From NCBI GenBank assembly GCA_030544215.1, contig JARZZO010000013.1, positions 27,387,229 to 27,451,228 on the forward strand: DNA of 64,000 bases. The letters run 5' to 3'. The position numbers and the translations under genes were made by a program. The notes under the pieces are model-generated. The model did no database searches, was not told where the DNA came from, and saw only the letters and a list, made by a program, of their open reading frames with translations. This document shows positions 36,160 through 48,857 of this stretch, in pieces (position 1 is the stretch's first letter; the number at the start of each line of letters is the position of its first letter). The DNA comes from Zantedeschia hybrid cultivar (taxonomy: Eukaryota; Streptophyta; Magnoliopsida; Alismatales; Araceae).

Positions 36160-39100
36160 TGTTATGCCCTACAACCTTATAGCCCAACAGTAATTTTAGT
36201 TTAATCTAATTAACCTAATTATAGTCCATTAGAAAGTTAAAATAATTTGATTTAGTATAATTAACTCTTAGTGAAGGTCTATTAGTCATTTAAGTAAATT
36301 AAAATAGCCTACTAACTTAGTTAAAAATCTGGGTTCGGATGTACTAAACAGCAACATAATAAAATTATTATAACTTTCTTTAAAAAATTCAGATTGAGGC
36401 CTGGTTGGTATCATTGGAAAGATGATGAAAAGATATATAACTTTAAGAAGACTATCTCTACTAATTCAGATGTTTTAAGAGTAAAAAAATATCAATGATC
36501 AGTTTTAGAAAGGGCTACCAATGGAAAATAAGCCCTAATTGGATTATGATTGGAATTAGGAAAGAAGGAAAAGTATAATTAAAATTAACCATGACTTGAA
36601 AAGTTGTCAAAGAGATCATTGAGTTGTATTAGAAGTAGAACATAATAAATTTAAGTGAAATTAAGATTCTAAGTTGTAGATAGAAAGTCATAGTTCGAAT
36701 GCTACTCGAACTAAGATTATGTGCACCAATTTACTTGACAAAGTCATGATATTTTAAGAATAACTTCGTATATAAAATTCTAAATTAGATGAGATAATTT
36801 TCATCAGAAAGATAACTCAAAATTATAGAATTTTTATGAATTCCATATTTTCAAAATAAGTCGTTTACTAGTTCTAATTTAGATGTCTTTGGATGGGAAC
36901 ATAATCTACCACAAATCTGGCTGAGTTCTATTTCGAGTTAGAAACTTATTTATAAAGGGAAAGTCTCTCTTAAGGCAACTCCGACCATAGAAGGATAAGC
37001 AGAGTTTAAGAATGATTAGGAGAGGAAAAAATATAATTTATAACTATCCAAATTCATGCACACCATATCCTAGTCACAACTTTACTTGAAGAGGCTAGTT
37101 TTTATATTGTTCTTGAGAAAAAGAGAGAAGGCTACTAGGCTACATGAGGGTGTTTTTTCAATCTGAGAAGGCTCTTCAGGGTCTTAGAAGGCGTAGAGAA
37201 CATCTTGGAAGGGCTATAGGTTGTATAACTTGCATAGAAGAATCTCTAAGAATTACCAAGAATCAATTTTTCTTCAAGAAGTAGGCGGATAACTCTAAGC
37301 ATGATCTATTTTCTACTAAAATTATGTTATTTTTAAACATTTTCGAAAGCTAATCAATTGGTAATAAGTTTGATCTATATGTCTATTTTATTATCATTAA
37401 GTTTCATACTTTTATGAAATTATTTACTATTTATTCTATGATTATTCTCACAACATATACAATCTGTCTATTTAGTTAATTTTATCTCCAGCTGTGATCA
37501 CCTGCGTTATAGATGTTTGTTCTCATTTGTCTAATATCCAATTAATTTAAACTTTTGATATAATCTTATTTTAGAAGTTATATTCATGTCCAGTAAATTT
37601 TATAATTTTTGAATTTGTATGATATTTATTTCATAATTTTCTTGTCATACTATATCATAAGTTCTAGCAATTTTAAAATTCTAACTTGTGGGCCTTCTAT
37701 TTTACTCGATTTATGACCAAATTATGTCGAATTTTGTAGATACTTTTGTCATATTATGCTTAACTTCTTTTAAAGTTAAATTTTTTTGACCCCATTTACT
37801 ATTTATTTTATCTTATGCTTTAAGTTGCTGAAATTCGATTTAAGTCAGATTCTCATAATCAAAGTGGGAGTCCAAAATCATATCAAATCAACCCAGAAAA
37901 TCATGAAAATTTTCGAAGACCTTTAATATGATGCTGAGACTATTCACCAAGTTTGGTTATTTTCTAAATCTATCTGATATTTATCTTGATTATTCTTTCT
38001 ATTTTCCACCTTAAAATTTGATATCCATGCCGAAAAATTATGAGATTAATTCTAAAAATTTCAAAAAATTACTCATACCTTCGTAAATATATTTTGACCT
38101 TGTTTAATTAGATTTAACTTGATTTGTACTTCTAGATCATGATACACATTGCTATGGCACAATACACGTCTCTATGTGAATAAAGAATGCTAAATCTATT
38201 TGATTCAGTTTGACTATTAAATTATTATGGATTTATAGCTTTGATCTCTTTAAGATATGTGTGATATAAATATATAACATATATATACATAGACAGTGCC
38301 ACCATATGAAAGCTTTGGACAGACCTTGTAAGCATTCGTAGGGTAGGTCAGAACCAACAGGTAATGAGTATATGGATGGGGAATCTAGGGTTCTGTATAG
38401 TAGCCAAGACCTTTGTGCTGCTTGCCTAGGTGTATTGGTATTTATGTAAGTTGCTCCTAATGTTGTGGTTGGATGCATGTCTGATATGTTTAAGTAAAAA
38501 TATGATAATTAATATGTCATCTGATATGATCATCCGATTTAACTTATGATGTGAAATTTAATTTGATCTCATATGTTCATATGCTATCTAAATCACTTAT
38601 TTGATTAAACATGTTTTTATTTGATTAGCTATATATGCCATCTTTAATTGATCACCATTCATCACTTAATTCGATAATCATGTTCTATTCTGATTAACCT
38701 TTCATTCATGATCTTATGACTCTGTTATGATCTATGACATGTGAACTATGAATCATAGAATATAATTAAGTCAATATGCTTCTACCATGTGAGATTTGAT
38801 ATGTGTTATGTGAACCTCTTAAGGATTAAATGTTATTTGTTCAATAAGTACACTGGCTAGAGAACTAAGATATAAAATATGAAATTTGATATTTGAACAT
38901 CCTTATTTGACCATATGATCATCTTATTTCAGATCTAAATATTTATATTAGAAAATGTTCGTCTGATAATAATTGACAAATATAATATGCTTCATATCAT
39001 TTCCTTGTTATACTATATGTAGAATTTGATCTGATCATTATGCTTAGTATAATTATATAATGTGATTTGCAATGTTAATATATGTTAAGTCACATAGATG

Positions 39101-39506
39101 GTTTGAAGCCTACTGAGTGGTGGACGCATAAATCCGACCAAATAATTTTTAGGAAGAATCGATTTAGGATCTGACTAGGTGGGAAGCCAAGCCTATTGGA
39201 CCTTAGGAAGAACTTTTAGTTGTTTTAGTTAGTTAGAAATTTGCTTTACAATTTAGTAATTGATGTAGTAGGAAATGATGAGAGAATTGATGTAACTTTC
39301 TATATTTGTTGAGATTGAGAGTTAAGATACTAATTGATGTTGTAAAGTGTGGACTTTAGTATTTGACGATTTATTTAGACAATGTGATGGTAATGATATT
39401 TGTTTAAATTGTCTTGTAGTTTGTTTACCTCTTATATTTGTTTGTTAAACCGATGTTGCGTATTCGGAGTGAGTCGGCGACTGAATCGGATTTCGAGGGT
39501 GCAACA
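36160..39506 (+). mobile_element. Solo LTR 'D' of the long-LTR family
   Basis: 3347 bp, starting TGTTATGCCC and ending GGGTGCAACA, with the perfect target duplication TGTGT at 36155-36159 and 39507-39511. It matches LTR A along its length, for example the AATAGCCTACTAA block near 36292 versus 982, and TTAGTATAATTATATAATG near 39046. No internal region is attached on either side. Confidence 0.88.
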
Positions 39507-39511
39507 TGTGT

Positions 39512-40812
39512 GCCTTGCATGTCTAAGGTATTTAGCATATCTACAACTCAGCACATGCACCCGTTGATACTTTGAAAATATGTTGTTGTTAAAGCACATA
39601 ATCACCGATGTTAAATCGGTTCACACAAAGATTTAATGAACAAAGAATAAGGGTGAGACCGGGTCGAATCCACAGGGAGATTATTTATGAGACTTTTGAT
39701 GTAATAATCCGACATCAATTTTGATTGCATCAAAATCTAAAAATAAATGCTCAAGAGCCCAACTCCTAGTCACATAAAATGGGCTTAAAATACTCCACAA
39801 GAGGCTAATCTAAGGATGGCACTTAAAATCCGAAAATGATAAAATGCAATGTTAAGAGTTAATGAAAACTAATGAGAGCCAGATTAAGCTGCAACATGCA
39901 ATGATTAGATAAAGATGGGGATATGCAAATCTAAAAACTAAACTATGCTACCAGTATGAGATGAAGGACAAAAATGAGAGGAGGCCACACATTTGCACAT
40001 CAAAATAAACTTAATTTTGTAACATTGATTGAATGTAGATATTACAATGCTTTTAAGAAACAATTAGTGACTAGGAAAAGAACAACAAAACTAAGAATAA
40101 AAGAACTAGTTGCAGCAAGTGGTGGTGATCTTCCTCTTGCAAACGCTCAGCAGCAGGTGGTGGTGATGTTCAGGCAAGAGCAGCAACTTGTGGTGGAGAT
40201 CTTCGGAGCCTTCAAGTGTAAGCCTATTGGGGGAATTCTTCAATAGCAACAACTATGACAGCCTCCTTCCTTGGGGTGTGCTGATGCAAGAAGCAAGGGA
40301 GAGAGAGAGAAAATGGAGAGAGAGCAAGAGAGGGCTGAGAACGAGGTGAAGGGTGTGCAACCTAGGGTTAGAGGGAGAGAGAGAGAAATAGGGCGCAGGA
40401 GAGAGATAATGTAGCAGAGAAGTGAGAATGAGGGGGATGATGATGCGTGCGTGAGAGGAAGAGAGAATGAAGGGGGGATTGCTCGCTTGGTGTATAAATG
40501 GGGTGGCTTTTAGGGTTTCCAAGAGGGGAAAATAATGAAGGATGGAGATTAAGGTAGGGAAGATGGAGGGTGGAAATTAGTGAAAGATGAGAGGATGGGC
40601 GAGGTGCCACCACCAGTTAGGGCCGGTTCTGCCTTTTCTTCGTCCATTTTGAGTCATTGATTTAAGGATCTCCTCCTTGATTTGAGGATCTTCCATTATC
40701 CTCTCCTTTATTTGAATTTTTATTTTTTCCTTTTTTCCCCCTTTGTGCAAAGGAGGCTGGCGGCTAAGAGAGGAATGTGGGGGCCGGTCAAGAGAGCTAG
40801 GGCAACCCTTAT
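39512..40812. other. Unassigned region with a GA-rich tract
   Basis: It contains GGGTCGAATCCACAGGGA near 39660, a sequence type often seen near gypsy elements, and a GA-rich low-complexity tract at 40290-40470. A 90-codon open frame at 39974-40246 has no features I recognise. I cannot assign the segment to a particular element. Confidence 0.4.
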
Positions 40813-42472
40813 TGTAATGCCCCGAACCCCATGTCTAGTCATATATCCGACTTTTGATGGAATTTAGAGATGGTACAGGTACAGAACACAGTATATATAT
40901 AAAAAAAATGAGAGAATAAGAGTCTACAAGGCAAAACAAATAGCCATCCTTTGCAAATTCTAAATAATAATTAGCCAACACAATCTACAAAAGTCTTATA
41001 ATAACAATCGTCTCAACATAACATAATCAACCTTCTCTCAACTCTCAAAGATCTCACAAATATATAATAGACTCAATTACTCCTACTACATCAATCTATT
41101 AAAATAAAAAGACTCATATATCACAACTAGTCTCGAATCCAATAGCTCTAAATGACTCCTACACCTTGTGGTCAGAATCGAAGTCTAACTCTCTGGTCAC
41201 TTCTCTTGAAAAATTATCTAATGAACTTACTGAGTATAAAACTCAGTAGGCATCATCTCCTTCACAGGCTAAATATATAATAATGAAATTCACATAGTAA
41301 TCATATCATAAACAATTCACAATACTACATATAGATCAAATAAGAGAATGATAAAAACAAGATATTACATATATCTCATATCAAATCGGATGTATTTTCT
41401 AATAATCTGAAGCAAATATGTTAATTCATAATACTTATCGCATATATCAAATTTTCTTACTTGCTTGAAACAAACTACTAGCCAAAAACATATCACATAA
41501 TTCCTCTAATACATAGGGAGGTACATATCACATAGTATATGGCTCAAAATATAACTAGTAGTATGTAATCAGGTTACATATTTTAAAATTCAGATTTCTA
41601 AAAATTTCACATCATAAAATAGATTTATAATATCTTAAATAAATTCAAATGACTTACATACATGTGTCAAATTATCACAATTTCATATCTTAGTCGAACA
41701 AACATCCTAACTACAACATAAGGAGTCACACATACATATACCAGGTACTTAGGTAATCGTACAAAGTCTTGACTACTGCGGAATTAGGGATCATACATAT
41801 TCTACCACTACACCATACTGAAGTAGGTTTCATAAATTTTACACATTGCCCTTGGGTCACATAATACCCTCTCATACAATGACACTTACATTGGAATCGC
41901 ATCACATAATTCCCTTAACATGGCAATGTCCATACCACACATATTAAATTAGATGATACATATCTTACAAAAATTAAAATTCATCATAATATGAAATTAA
42001 CATTAATCATATAGGCAATGATATTCATTTGCAAAAATAATACAATTTTCCTTAAAACAAGACGTTTTAAAGCAACATGATGTTCTACTATTCAAATTGA
42101 TGTAAAACTAATTCTAACAGATTATAAATATACTAAAAATATTTTTATTTTATTTTTAGAATTTTATAAAAGTGAAATATAATTTTCACATGTCAAAATC
42201 TATTTTCCAAGACTGAAAATTTATTAAATAATACAAATAATATAAAATAGATTCATAAAATAACCAAACTTGACAGACATAATATAAATACCATATTAAA
42301 AATGTCTACAAAGTTTCATTAAGATCCAAGTTCATATGATACAAATTTAGACATTTAAAGAATGCTCAAGTTGAGTTACTTATAGCAGTTCTAAATTAAT
42401 TATTGAAATAAATATCAAATAAATTTCAAAAATTATAAAGTTTTTCAGACAAGTTAAAAACATATCATCCAG
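40813..42472 (-). repeat. Inverted, truncated copy 'E' of the long-LTR family
   Basis: On the minus strand this reads as the 3' half of the long LTR: its plus-strand start TGTAATGCCCCGAACC is the complement of an LTR end. The segment near 41235 (AAACTCAGTAGGCATC) is the complement of the GCCTACTGAG block at 18879 and 39106. The identity is weaker than among A, B and D. The copy stops at the copia remnant near 42473. Confidence 0.6.
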
Positions 42473-45400
42473 TCATTCACTGACTCTTTTTCTCAATTCA
42501 TGGTTAATTTTAATATGAACAAGATTTAGGTGAGCTTGACTGAGTTTCTTATCGTGCTCAAGACTGTTGACGGCAACCTTCAGAAGGAGAAGCCCACTGT
42601 TCTTATAATTGGCAGGAACAACATGATGAGAAGAGTAGTCCAAGCCTTTAGAAAAGGTAAAGCAAAGAAGCAGACTAAGTAGAATCCAATGCGGAAGAAT
42701 GACAACGACAAAGGAGTATAGAAGGGCGAATGTTTCTATTGCCATCAAAAGAGACACTAGAAGAAGAACTGCAAAGAGTACTTTGAAGAGAAAGCTCATG
42801 AGAAAGCCAAGAATAAGTTTGCTGAAACTTCAGGTATCTATATGATAGGCCTTCATTTGTCCATAGAGATTCTACACGTTGGATATTAGATACTAGATGT
42901 GCTTCTCATGTCTGCAATAATGTGTAGGTGCTAACAAATAGAAGGAAGCTAAGCAAGAGCAAGGTGGACTTGGGGCTTGGAATGGTAAAAAGGTTATGGT
43001 ACTTGCTATTCGGATAGTCGTCCTCAAGCTACCTTCTGAAGATAGGATCAGTCTAGTTGACTACTATTACATTTCTAACATCATTTAAAAAATTGTTTCT
43101 ATTTCTAGTTTGGATAGATTAAGGTACAAATTAACTATTAAGAACAATAGTTGTTCTATTTATTTTTAAAATAAACTTATTGCTTCTGCATGTTTTGTTA
43201 ATGGGTTGTACCTATTGGATGTTTCTTATGATGATCTTCATATTGATAATTCTCCCAAGAGGAGAAGGAATGGTGTGAATCTAGCCTACCTATGGCATTG
43301 TAAGCTTGGACACACTGGTGAGAACAGACTTTAAAAGTTGCATAGCAATGGATATTTGGATTCATTTGATTATGAATCGTATGCAACTTGCGAATCATGT
43401 TTAATGGATAAATTAGCTAAATCTCCATTTACTAGACATAGAGAGAGGGCCAAAGACATTTTGGAGTTAATACATTCTGATATATATAGTCCAGTGTCTA
43501 CCTAAGTCAAAAGTGACTTTTCTTACTTCATTATATTCATTGATGACTTCTTAATATTCGGCTATGTATGCTTAATGAAATATAAGCCAGAAGTATTTGC
43601 AAAGTTCGAAGAATTCAAGAACAAGATAGAGAAGCAAATCGTAAAGAGTATAAAAACTCTTCGATTTGATCAACGAGGTGAATACTTGAGTACAAAATTC
43701 GCATAATTTTTAAAGGATAATGGTATCCTTTTTCAGTGGACTCCTCGTTACACACCTCAGATGAATGGTGCTTCTGAAAGGTGGAGCTACACCCTATTGG
43801 ATATAGTACGTTCTATGATAATTTTTCAAAGTTGCTAGTGTCTTTATAGGGATATGCACTGGAGTAAGATGCATATATGTTGAACAGGATTTCTAGTAAG
43901 TTAGTGTTTACTACACCGTATGAGATATGAAAGGGCAGAAAGCCTAATTTGAAACATGTTAAAGTTTGAGGCTATCCTGCTCATGTGAAGAGATATAATT
44001 CAGATAAACTAGAATCTAGAACCGAAAGGTGCAGGTATGTAAGATACCCAAAATAGACTTTTAGGTACTACTTTTACCATCTTGGCAAACAAAAGGTATT
44101 TGTTGTCAATAGAGTTATCTTCCTATAAGAGGAATACCTCCTTTAAGAGGACAGTGGGAATAAAGTATATTTAGAAAAGCTTCTAGATTTACAAACCATA
44201 CAAAGCCCATCCGATGAGCCATCGAATTTGGAATCTGTTCAAGAATATGAACATGAACCGCATAGGTCAGCTAGGGTCTCTAGACAATCTGAAAGATATG
44301 TGAGACATATTAGTGAAGGTATGTCGAGTGTATCTTATAATGAGGATGATGACCCTAAGACCTACCATGAGGCCATTGAGAGTCTTAAATATGAAAAATA
44401 GCAAGAAGCCATGAATTTTGAAATTCAGTCCATATATGCCAACCAAGTTTAAAACTTAGAGGATTTGTCAGAAGGTACTGTACCTATTGACTGTAAATAG
44501 ATCTTTAAGCGCCACTTTGATAGTAGAATGGGTTATTCATAATTATTTATATTGGAATTGCTTATACCAGAATAAGAGGCATTTGACTTTGATAGTAGTG
44601 CGGGGCCCACTAGTGGAATAGGCAGAATAAGCAGTTTTGGGTCTAGGGTGGAATTGCTTATTCTCCTTATCCAAAGAATAAGCAATTCTGACGCAGTATA
44701 ACTTATTCCACCTATCAAACTAGAATTAGTCTTATTCTAGGAATAAGACCCCTTATTCTTCTCTTATTCTCCTATCAAAGTGGTGCTAAGAGAAAGACGA
44801 GTGCAGATGGATAGATCGACACTTATAAGACAAGGTTGGTGGCAAAAGGATATCATCGAAGGAAAGGAGTTGACTATGATGAGATTTTCTCACTAGATGC
44901 CATGATAAAATCTATCAGAATTTTTCTCATCGCTATTACACAGTGTGATTATGAAATCTAACAAATAGATGTGAAAACTATATTCCTCAATAGAAACCTT
45001 GAGGGTGAAGTGCATATGATACAGCCTGAGGATTTCACATTAAAAGAGTATCCAAATATAGTGTGCAAGGTTTAAAGATCCATCTATGGATTGAAGCAAG
45101 CTTTCCAGAACTAGAATATAAGATTTGATAAGGCGATCAAATATTATTGTTTTATTAAGAATGATGATGAGCCATGTGTGTACAAGAAAATCAGTAGGAG
45201 TTCAGTTACTTTTCTCATACTTTATGTTGATGACATCCTACTCATTGGGAATGACGTAGTGGTATTGTCATTAGTAAAAGTATGGCTATCAAATAACTTC
45301 TCCATAAAAGATCTGAGAGAAGCAACCTACATGTTGAGAATATGGATCTATAGAGATAGATCGAAGAGGATGTTAAGTTTACCTAATCCATGTATATAGA

Positions 45401-46009
45401 TACCACTATTAAAAGGTTTGGCATGGAGAATTCCGAGAGAGGTCTCATTCCAATGAGACATCCAATGAACCTCTCCAAGGAGCAGTCCCCTAAAACTCCT
45501 GAAGAGAGAAAGTACATGAGTAGAGTACCCTATACATCAATGATAAGGTCTATCATGTAGGCTATGCTATATACAAAGCCTGAAGTGGTGCATATGTGTT
45601 ACAAGTAGGTGTCAGGCAAATCCAGGCGATGCATACTAGAAGGCTGTGAAATGTATCATGAAGTACTTAAGAAGGATTAAAGATATGTTTCTAGTCTATG
45701 AAGGAGGTGACTTAAAGCTGTGAGGCTATATTGACTCGAGCCTCCAATTTGATCTGGATGATAGTAAGTCTACTTCTGGATTTGTATTTAGACTGCATAG
45801 AGGGGCAATAAGCTGGAAGAGTTCTAAGCAGGAGACTACTACATATTCATTAATAGAAGCTGAGCATATTATTGCAGTAGCAACCGCCAAGGAAGTAGTC
45901 TGGATGAAGAAGTTCATCACTGACTTTGGGGTTATTTCGAGTATCTCTGATTCGGTCCCGTTGCTATGTAACAACAATGGAGCCATTGTTCAAGGGAAAG
46001 AGCCACGGT
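42473..46009 (+). pseudogene. Copia gag-pol remnant (Angela/Tork-like), 5' and 3' truncated
   Basis: A reading from partial gag to RNase H with many stops and frameshifts. Gag ends with a decayed zinc knuckle near 42734 (CFYCHQKRH). A protease trace follows at about 42880 (WILDT-type). The pre-integrase region lies near 43290 (YLWHCKLGHTG) and integrase core near 43460 (LIHSDIYSP) to 43780. RT spans 44490-45400 with LYVDDILLIGND at 45220, interrupted at 44509-44786 by a MITE. RNase H follows, from a SKSTSGF box near 45760 to LLCNNNGAIVQGKEPR, where it is cut at 46009 by the Tat-like LTR. No LTR of its own is visible in the window. Confidence 0.88.
44509..44786. mobile_element. MITE with TAA duplication inside the copia RT
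   Basis: 278 bp with terminal inverted repeats GCGCCACTTTGATAG and CTATCAAAGTGGTGC (one mismatch), flanked by TAA (44506-44508 and 44787-44789). Removing it restores the reading through the RT segment (…IFKR-KTSADG…), which proves insertion. The 3-bp TAA target duplication fits PIF/Harbinger (Tourist-like) elements. It contains internal copies of GAATAAG and CTTATTC motifs and no coding capacity. Confidence 0.85.
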
Positions 46010-46141
46010 TGTAGACGCCCGATTTTGGACACCTCATTGGTCATAAATCCCACATTACCACCTTTATCCATCCAATTTTCTCACATAATTCAGCCCACTA
46101 AATAATCAAGTTCATTAACCAATCTCCGCTTCCTCTCACCC

Positions 46142-46426
46142 GTAGAAGGCCAACCCTTGCCTTCCACCATCCGTAGAAGGCCAACCAGGCCGCCTTCTAC
46201 CACCTGCGGAAGGCCAGCTACCTTGCCTTCCACCTTTTGGCCACTATTTTTACTTTCTGCTACCTTTTCGTGGAAGGCCAATCAGCCTGCCTTCCACCAT
46301 CCGTGGAAGGCCAACCCTTGCCTTCCACCACCCTTAGAAGGCCAACCCCCGCCTTCTACCATCCGTGGAAGGCCAACTGGGCCGCCTTCCACCCTTTCAT
46401 GGAAGGCCAGCTACCTGGCCTTCCAC
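46142..46426. repeat. Palindrome array in Tat-like LTR copy 1
   Basis: Eight units of about 26-28 bp at 46142, 46173, 46206, 46270, 46303, 46334, 46365 and 46399. Each is GTGGAAGGC (or GTAGAAGGC), an 8-10 base spacer, and the complementary GCCTTCCAC (or GCCTTCTAC). When the left arm carries TA the right arm often does too (units at 46173 and 46334). Start-to-start spacing within a block is 31-34 bp. Confidence 0.9.
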
Positions 46427-46639
46427 AGAAGTGGGAGGCAAGATAGTTGGCAGTCCATTCCCCTAACTTCCACCTTGACCTCGTCTTCCTACGATCTCCT
46501 CCACTCGCCACCCTCATCCCCCACTACCCCGATCACTCCCCGCTCGAGCGACTGCCACCTCTAAGACCTCCGATCTCTGACTATTTCCTATTGGTTTTAA
46601 GGGATTTACGGGGATTTAGACCCCTATTTTCCCTACACC

Positions 46640-46647
46640 TATTTAAA
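46640..46647 (+). promoter_or_regulatory. TATA-like element, Tat-like LTR copy 1
   Basis: TATTTAAA in the context CACCTATTTAAACCCTCCATGTC is conserved at 61846-61853 in the second copy even though the arrays around it have changed. Confidence 0.6.
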
Positions 46648-47666
46648 CCCTCCATGTCCCCTCGAGAAGGGGGTTGGAAAGGCTTCAGTTTGCGAGGTTG
46701 GAGATCGAAGAGCTTCGAGTGGGAGAAAGCCTTGGCAGTCGACAAGTTAGAGGAAGTAGAGGAATCCTCCGCATTCTAAATGGGCCTGTTTTCTTAACTC
46801 TCTCCTTACTTTTCTCCTTTCCTTTTCATTGCATTCCCACCATCCATCTACTCTGTAGCATCATCTTCTCCTCCTACTCTTTTCCTTTTACCACATTACT
46901 TCTACTTTTCACTATTACCACATACGAGCATCCCATCTACATGGACGCATCCTAGGACATCCTAGAACCCACTCTAACAGAGGTCCCAAACAAAAAAACG
47001 GGAGGTGGGTGGCCATAAACATATGGTTTCCTTCCCTTCCCCAACACCTACTGGTGCGTTCCTATTCAATTTTCGATTTATTTGTTCATACGCATGAATA
47101 GATTCTACACGTCAAGCACATGGCCGTCCAGCACTCGGACGGCCAACTTCATGGCCGTCCAACGCAACTTCCTCATTCCTATCTGTTGTTGTTTGTTTAC
47201 TGTTCTCTTGCCTATTGAACTGTGGGTTAATTCTAGGGTACTCTCCGCGGGGGTTTTAAGGAAGAGCCGACATCACACTTCTAGTTACCTCTCCCACAGT
47301 GTTTGACTCCACTTGAGGATTCCCACTCGGGTGTGACTAGTCTTATTCTGTTGGGAATCTCCGTGAGTCTCCACGAGCCAAGGATTCCCACTTGGCCGCC
47401 GAGCGGGTTATACCTAAACCACCTAATAGGATCCCGGGTTTGTGTGAGGAATTAAGCCTTCCCATTCAAAATCGTCCACCCATAGGCGTCACTGAGAGAT
47501 TTATTTCAAAATCAAAGACACTTAACTAAAATTTGGTGGAACAGGTTTTGAAAGAAAAGTATAGGGTCGCTAAGGGTTTGAACTTGATTTGTTAGAAACC
47601 AACACTCATAATACACGGTTAACCTTTCAAGTGAAATATAAAATCTTTTAGGATTTGTGTTTCATA

Positions 47667-48857
47667 ATGAATCGAATGTATGTTAACACTGTGTATGATG
47701 ACACATATGAGTTTGGTAACAATGTTACACACAACCCTCTGTTTGAAATTGAAGAGGATCCACAGCAAACCTTCATAGGTATGCTCCAAACATCCAGAGA
47801 GGAACTTAGGAGGAAAGATTCTGATGAATCTTCTACCTCGCAAGGGGAAGATGAGCCGGTAATTTCAAATAGAACATTTCAGAATTCCGGAGAAGATCCG
47901 GAACTCATTGCCGTATTATCGCAGTATACACCTGATCAACTCATTCAGTTAGTCTCCCGTGGTAAAACTCAGGATGCCACTCCTCGGAAGACTCAATTCC
48001 AAGGATCTTCTAGCCGACCCTAGGCTAATCAGACTATGCCAGCTCAAACAATCCCATCTAATTTCCTCAGCCATATCACACCTCCCAAGCAAGAGGAGTT
48101 CATTTACAAGAATGAGGTCGAGACTTGTGTGCGGAAACTCATGGCCGAAAATCTTATCTTGAGACAACCTCATTCCCTTTTGAGCTATTGTAAGCTCCCT
48201 TCAGCCTACTTTCCACCATGATTCAAAGTACCCAAGTACAAGAAGTACGATGGTACCACAGACCCACATCATCACCTATCAGGGTTTCTCATGGATTCTC
48301 ATCAGTGGCTCTATGATAGAGTCCTCTTTGTCCACCTCTTTCAGAAGTCTCTAGAGCGTGAGGCTTTAAGATGGTTTTCTTCCCTACTAGCCACTGACCT
48401 AATCAATTTCGATGTGGTCTCGGAAAGATTCGTCACCCATTTCAATCACATGGCAGCCATGCCTCCCACCTTATTCAATCTCGTAATGGAGAAAATGAAG
48501 TCTGACGAAGACTTCACTCACTTTGCTAATAGGTGGAGAGCCATGGCCTCTAGAGCAGAGGTTATCATTCCTGAAGCCCAAGCTGTCACTATGCTTGTCA
48601 ACAATGCCACCTCACAGCTCCGAACTATTCTCAAGCTTAGCAAACTTCAAACATTCGCTCAGTTATATAATCGAGCTAGGGTAGTTCAATCTCAAATCCG
48701 GGATTCCACTTTGCCTTCGTTCTTCCAGAACAGAAACCAGAACAAGAAAACCACACCGACTCCTACCACAAAAGGGGTCACCATCAACGAGCAGGTTAGC
48801 ATGCTAGCACAACCAAGCAAGTATCCCAATTCTCAACCCAGGTCCGACATAGCTTAA
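47667..48857 (+). pseudogene. Tat-like gag
   Basis: Capsid polyprotein. I prefer the ATG at 47667 (MNRMYVNTVY) because the other copy starts identically at 63544; the in-frame ATG at 47655 lies in leader. Stops at 48021 (TAG) and 48219 (TGA) break one frame that otherwise reads through. The capsid core begins near 48225 with FKVPKYKKYDGTTDP, the box typical of Ogre/Tat gag, and continues as a retrotransposon gag domain (EALRWFSSL ... FVTHFNHMA) to a stop at 48855. Downstream to about 49130 a broken gag C-terminal region can be recognised (CPYHRIPGYTIYNYF, with expected His/Cys ligands lost). Confidence 0.88.

Larger units (their letters stand above)
46010..47560 (+). repeat. Tat-like LTR, copy 1
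   Basis: It starts TGTAGACGCCCGATTTTGG, homologous to 61323 onward. The 3' limit is approximate because the other copy also continues into leader, and I found no convincing primer site. It contains a palindrome array (46142-46426) in the presumed U3, a TATA-like TATTTAAA at 46640-46647 and a shorter GGACGGCC/GGCCGTCC group at 47118-47163. Confidence 0.75.

Noticed and set aside
39974..40246. 90-codon open frame as a possible small gene
   Set aside because: No motif, no counterpart, no promoter context, and it is surrounded by repeat-derived sequence.
46142..46426. CRISPR-like look of regularly spaced repeats
   Set aside because: The repeated part is an inverted repeat with short non-unique spacers, in plant LTR DNA with no cas genes.
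46090..46779. Open frames with repeated Pro/Leu/Glu-Gly-Gln peptides
   Set aside because: They are translations of the palindrome array and the following LTR; the peptide repeat is a consequence of the DNA repeat.
47530..47556. TTTGGTGGAACAGG as the Tat-like primer-binding site
   Set aside because: It starts with TGG but I cannot match it to a tRNA 3' end with confidence, and the LTR end is not fixed independently.
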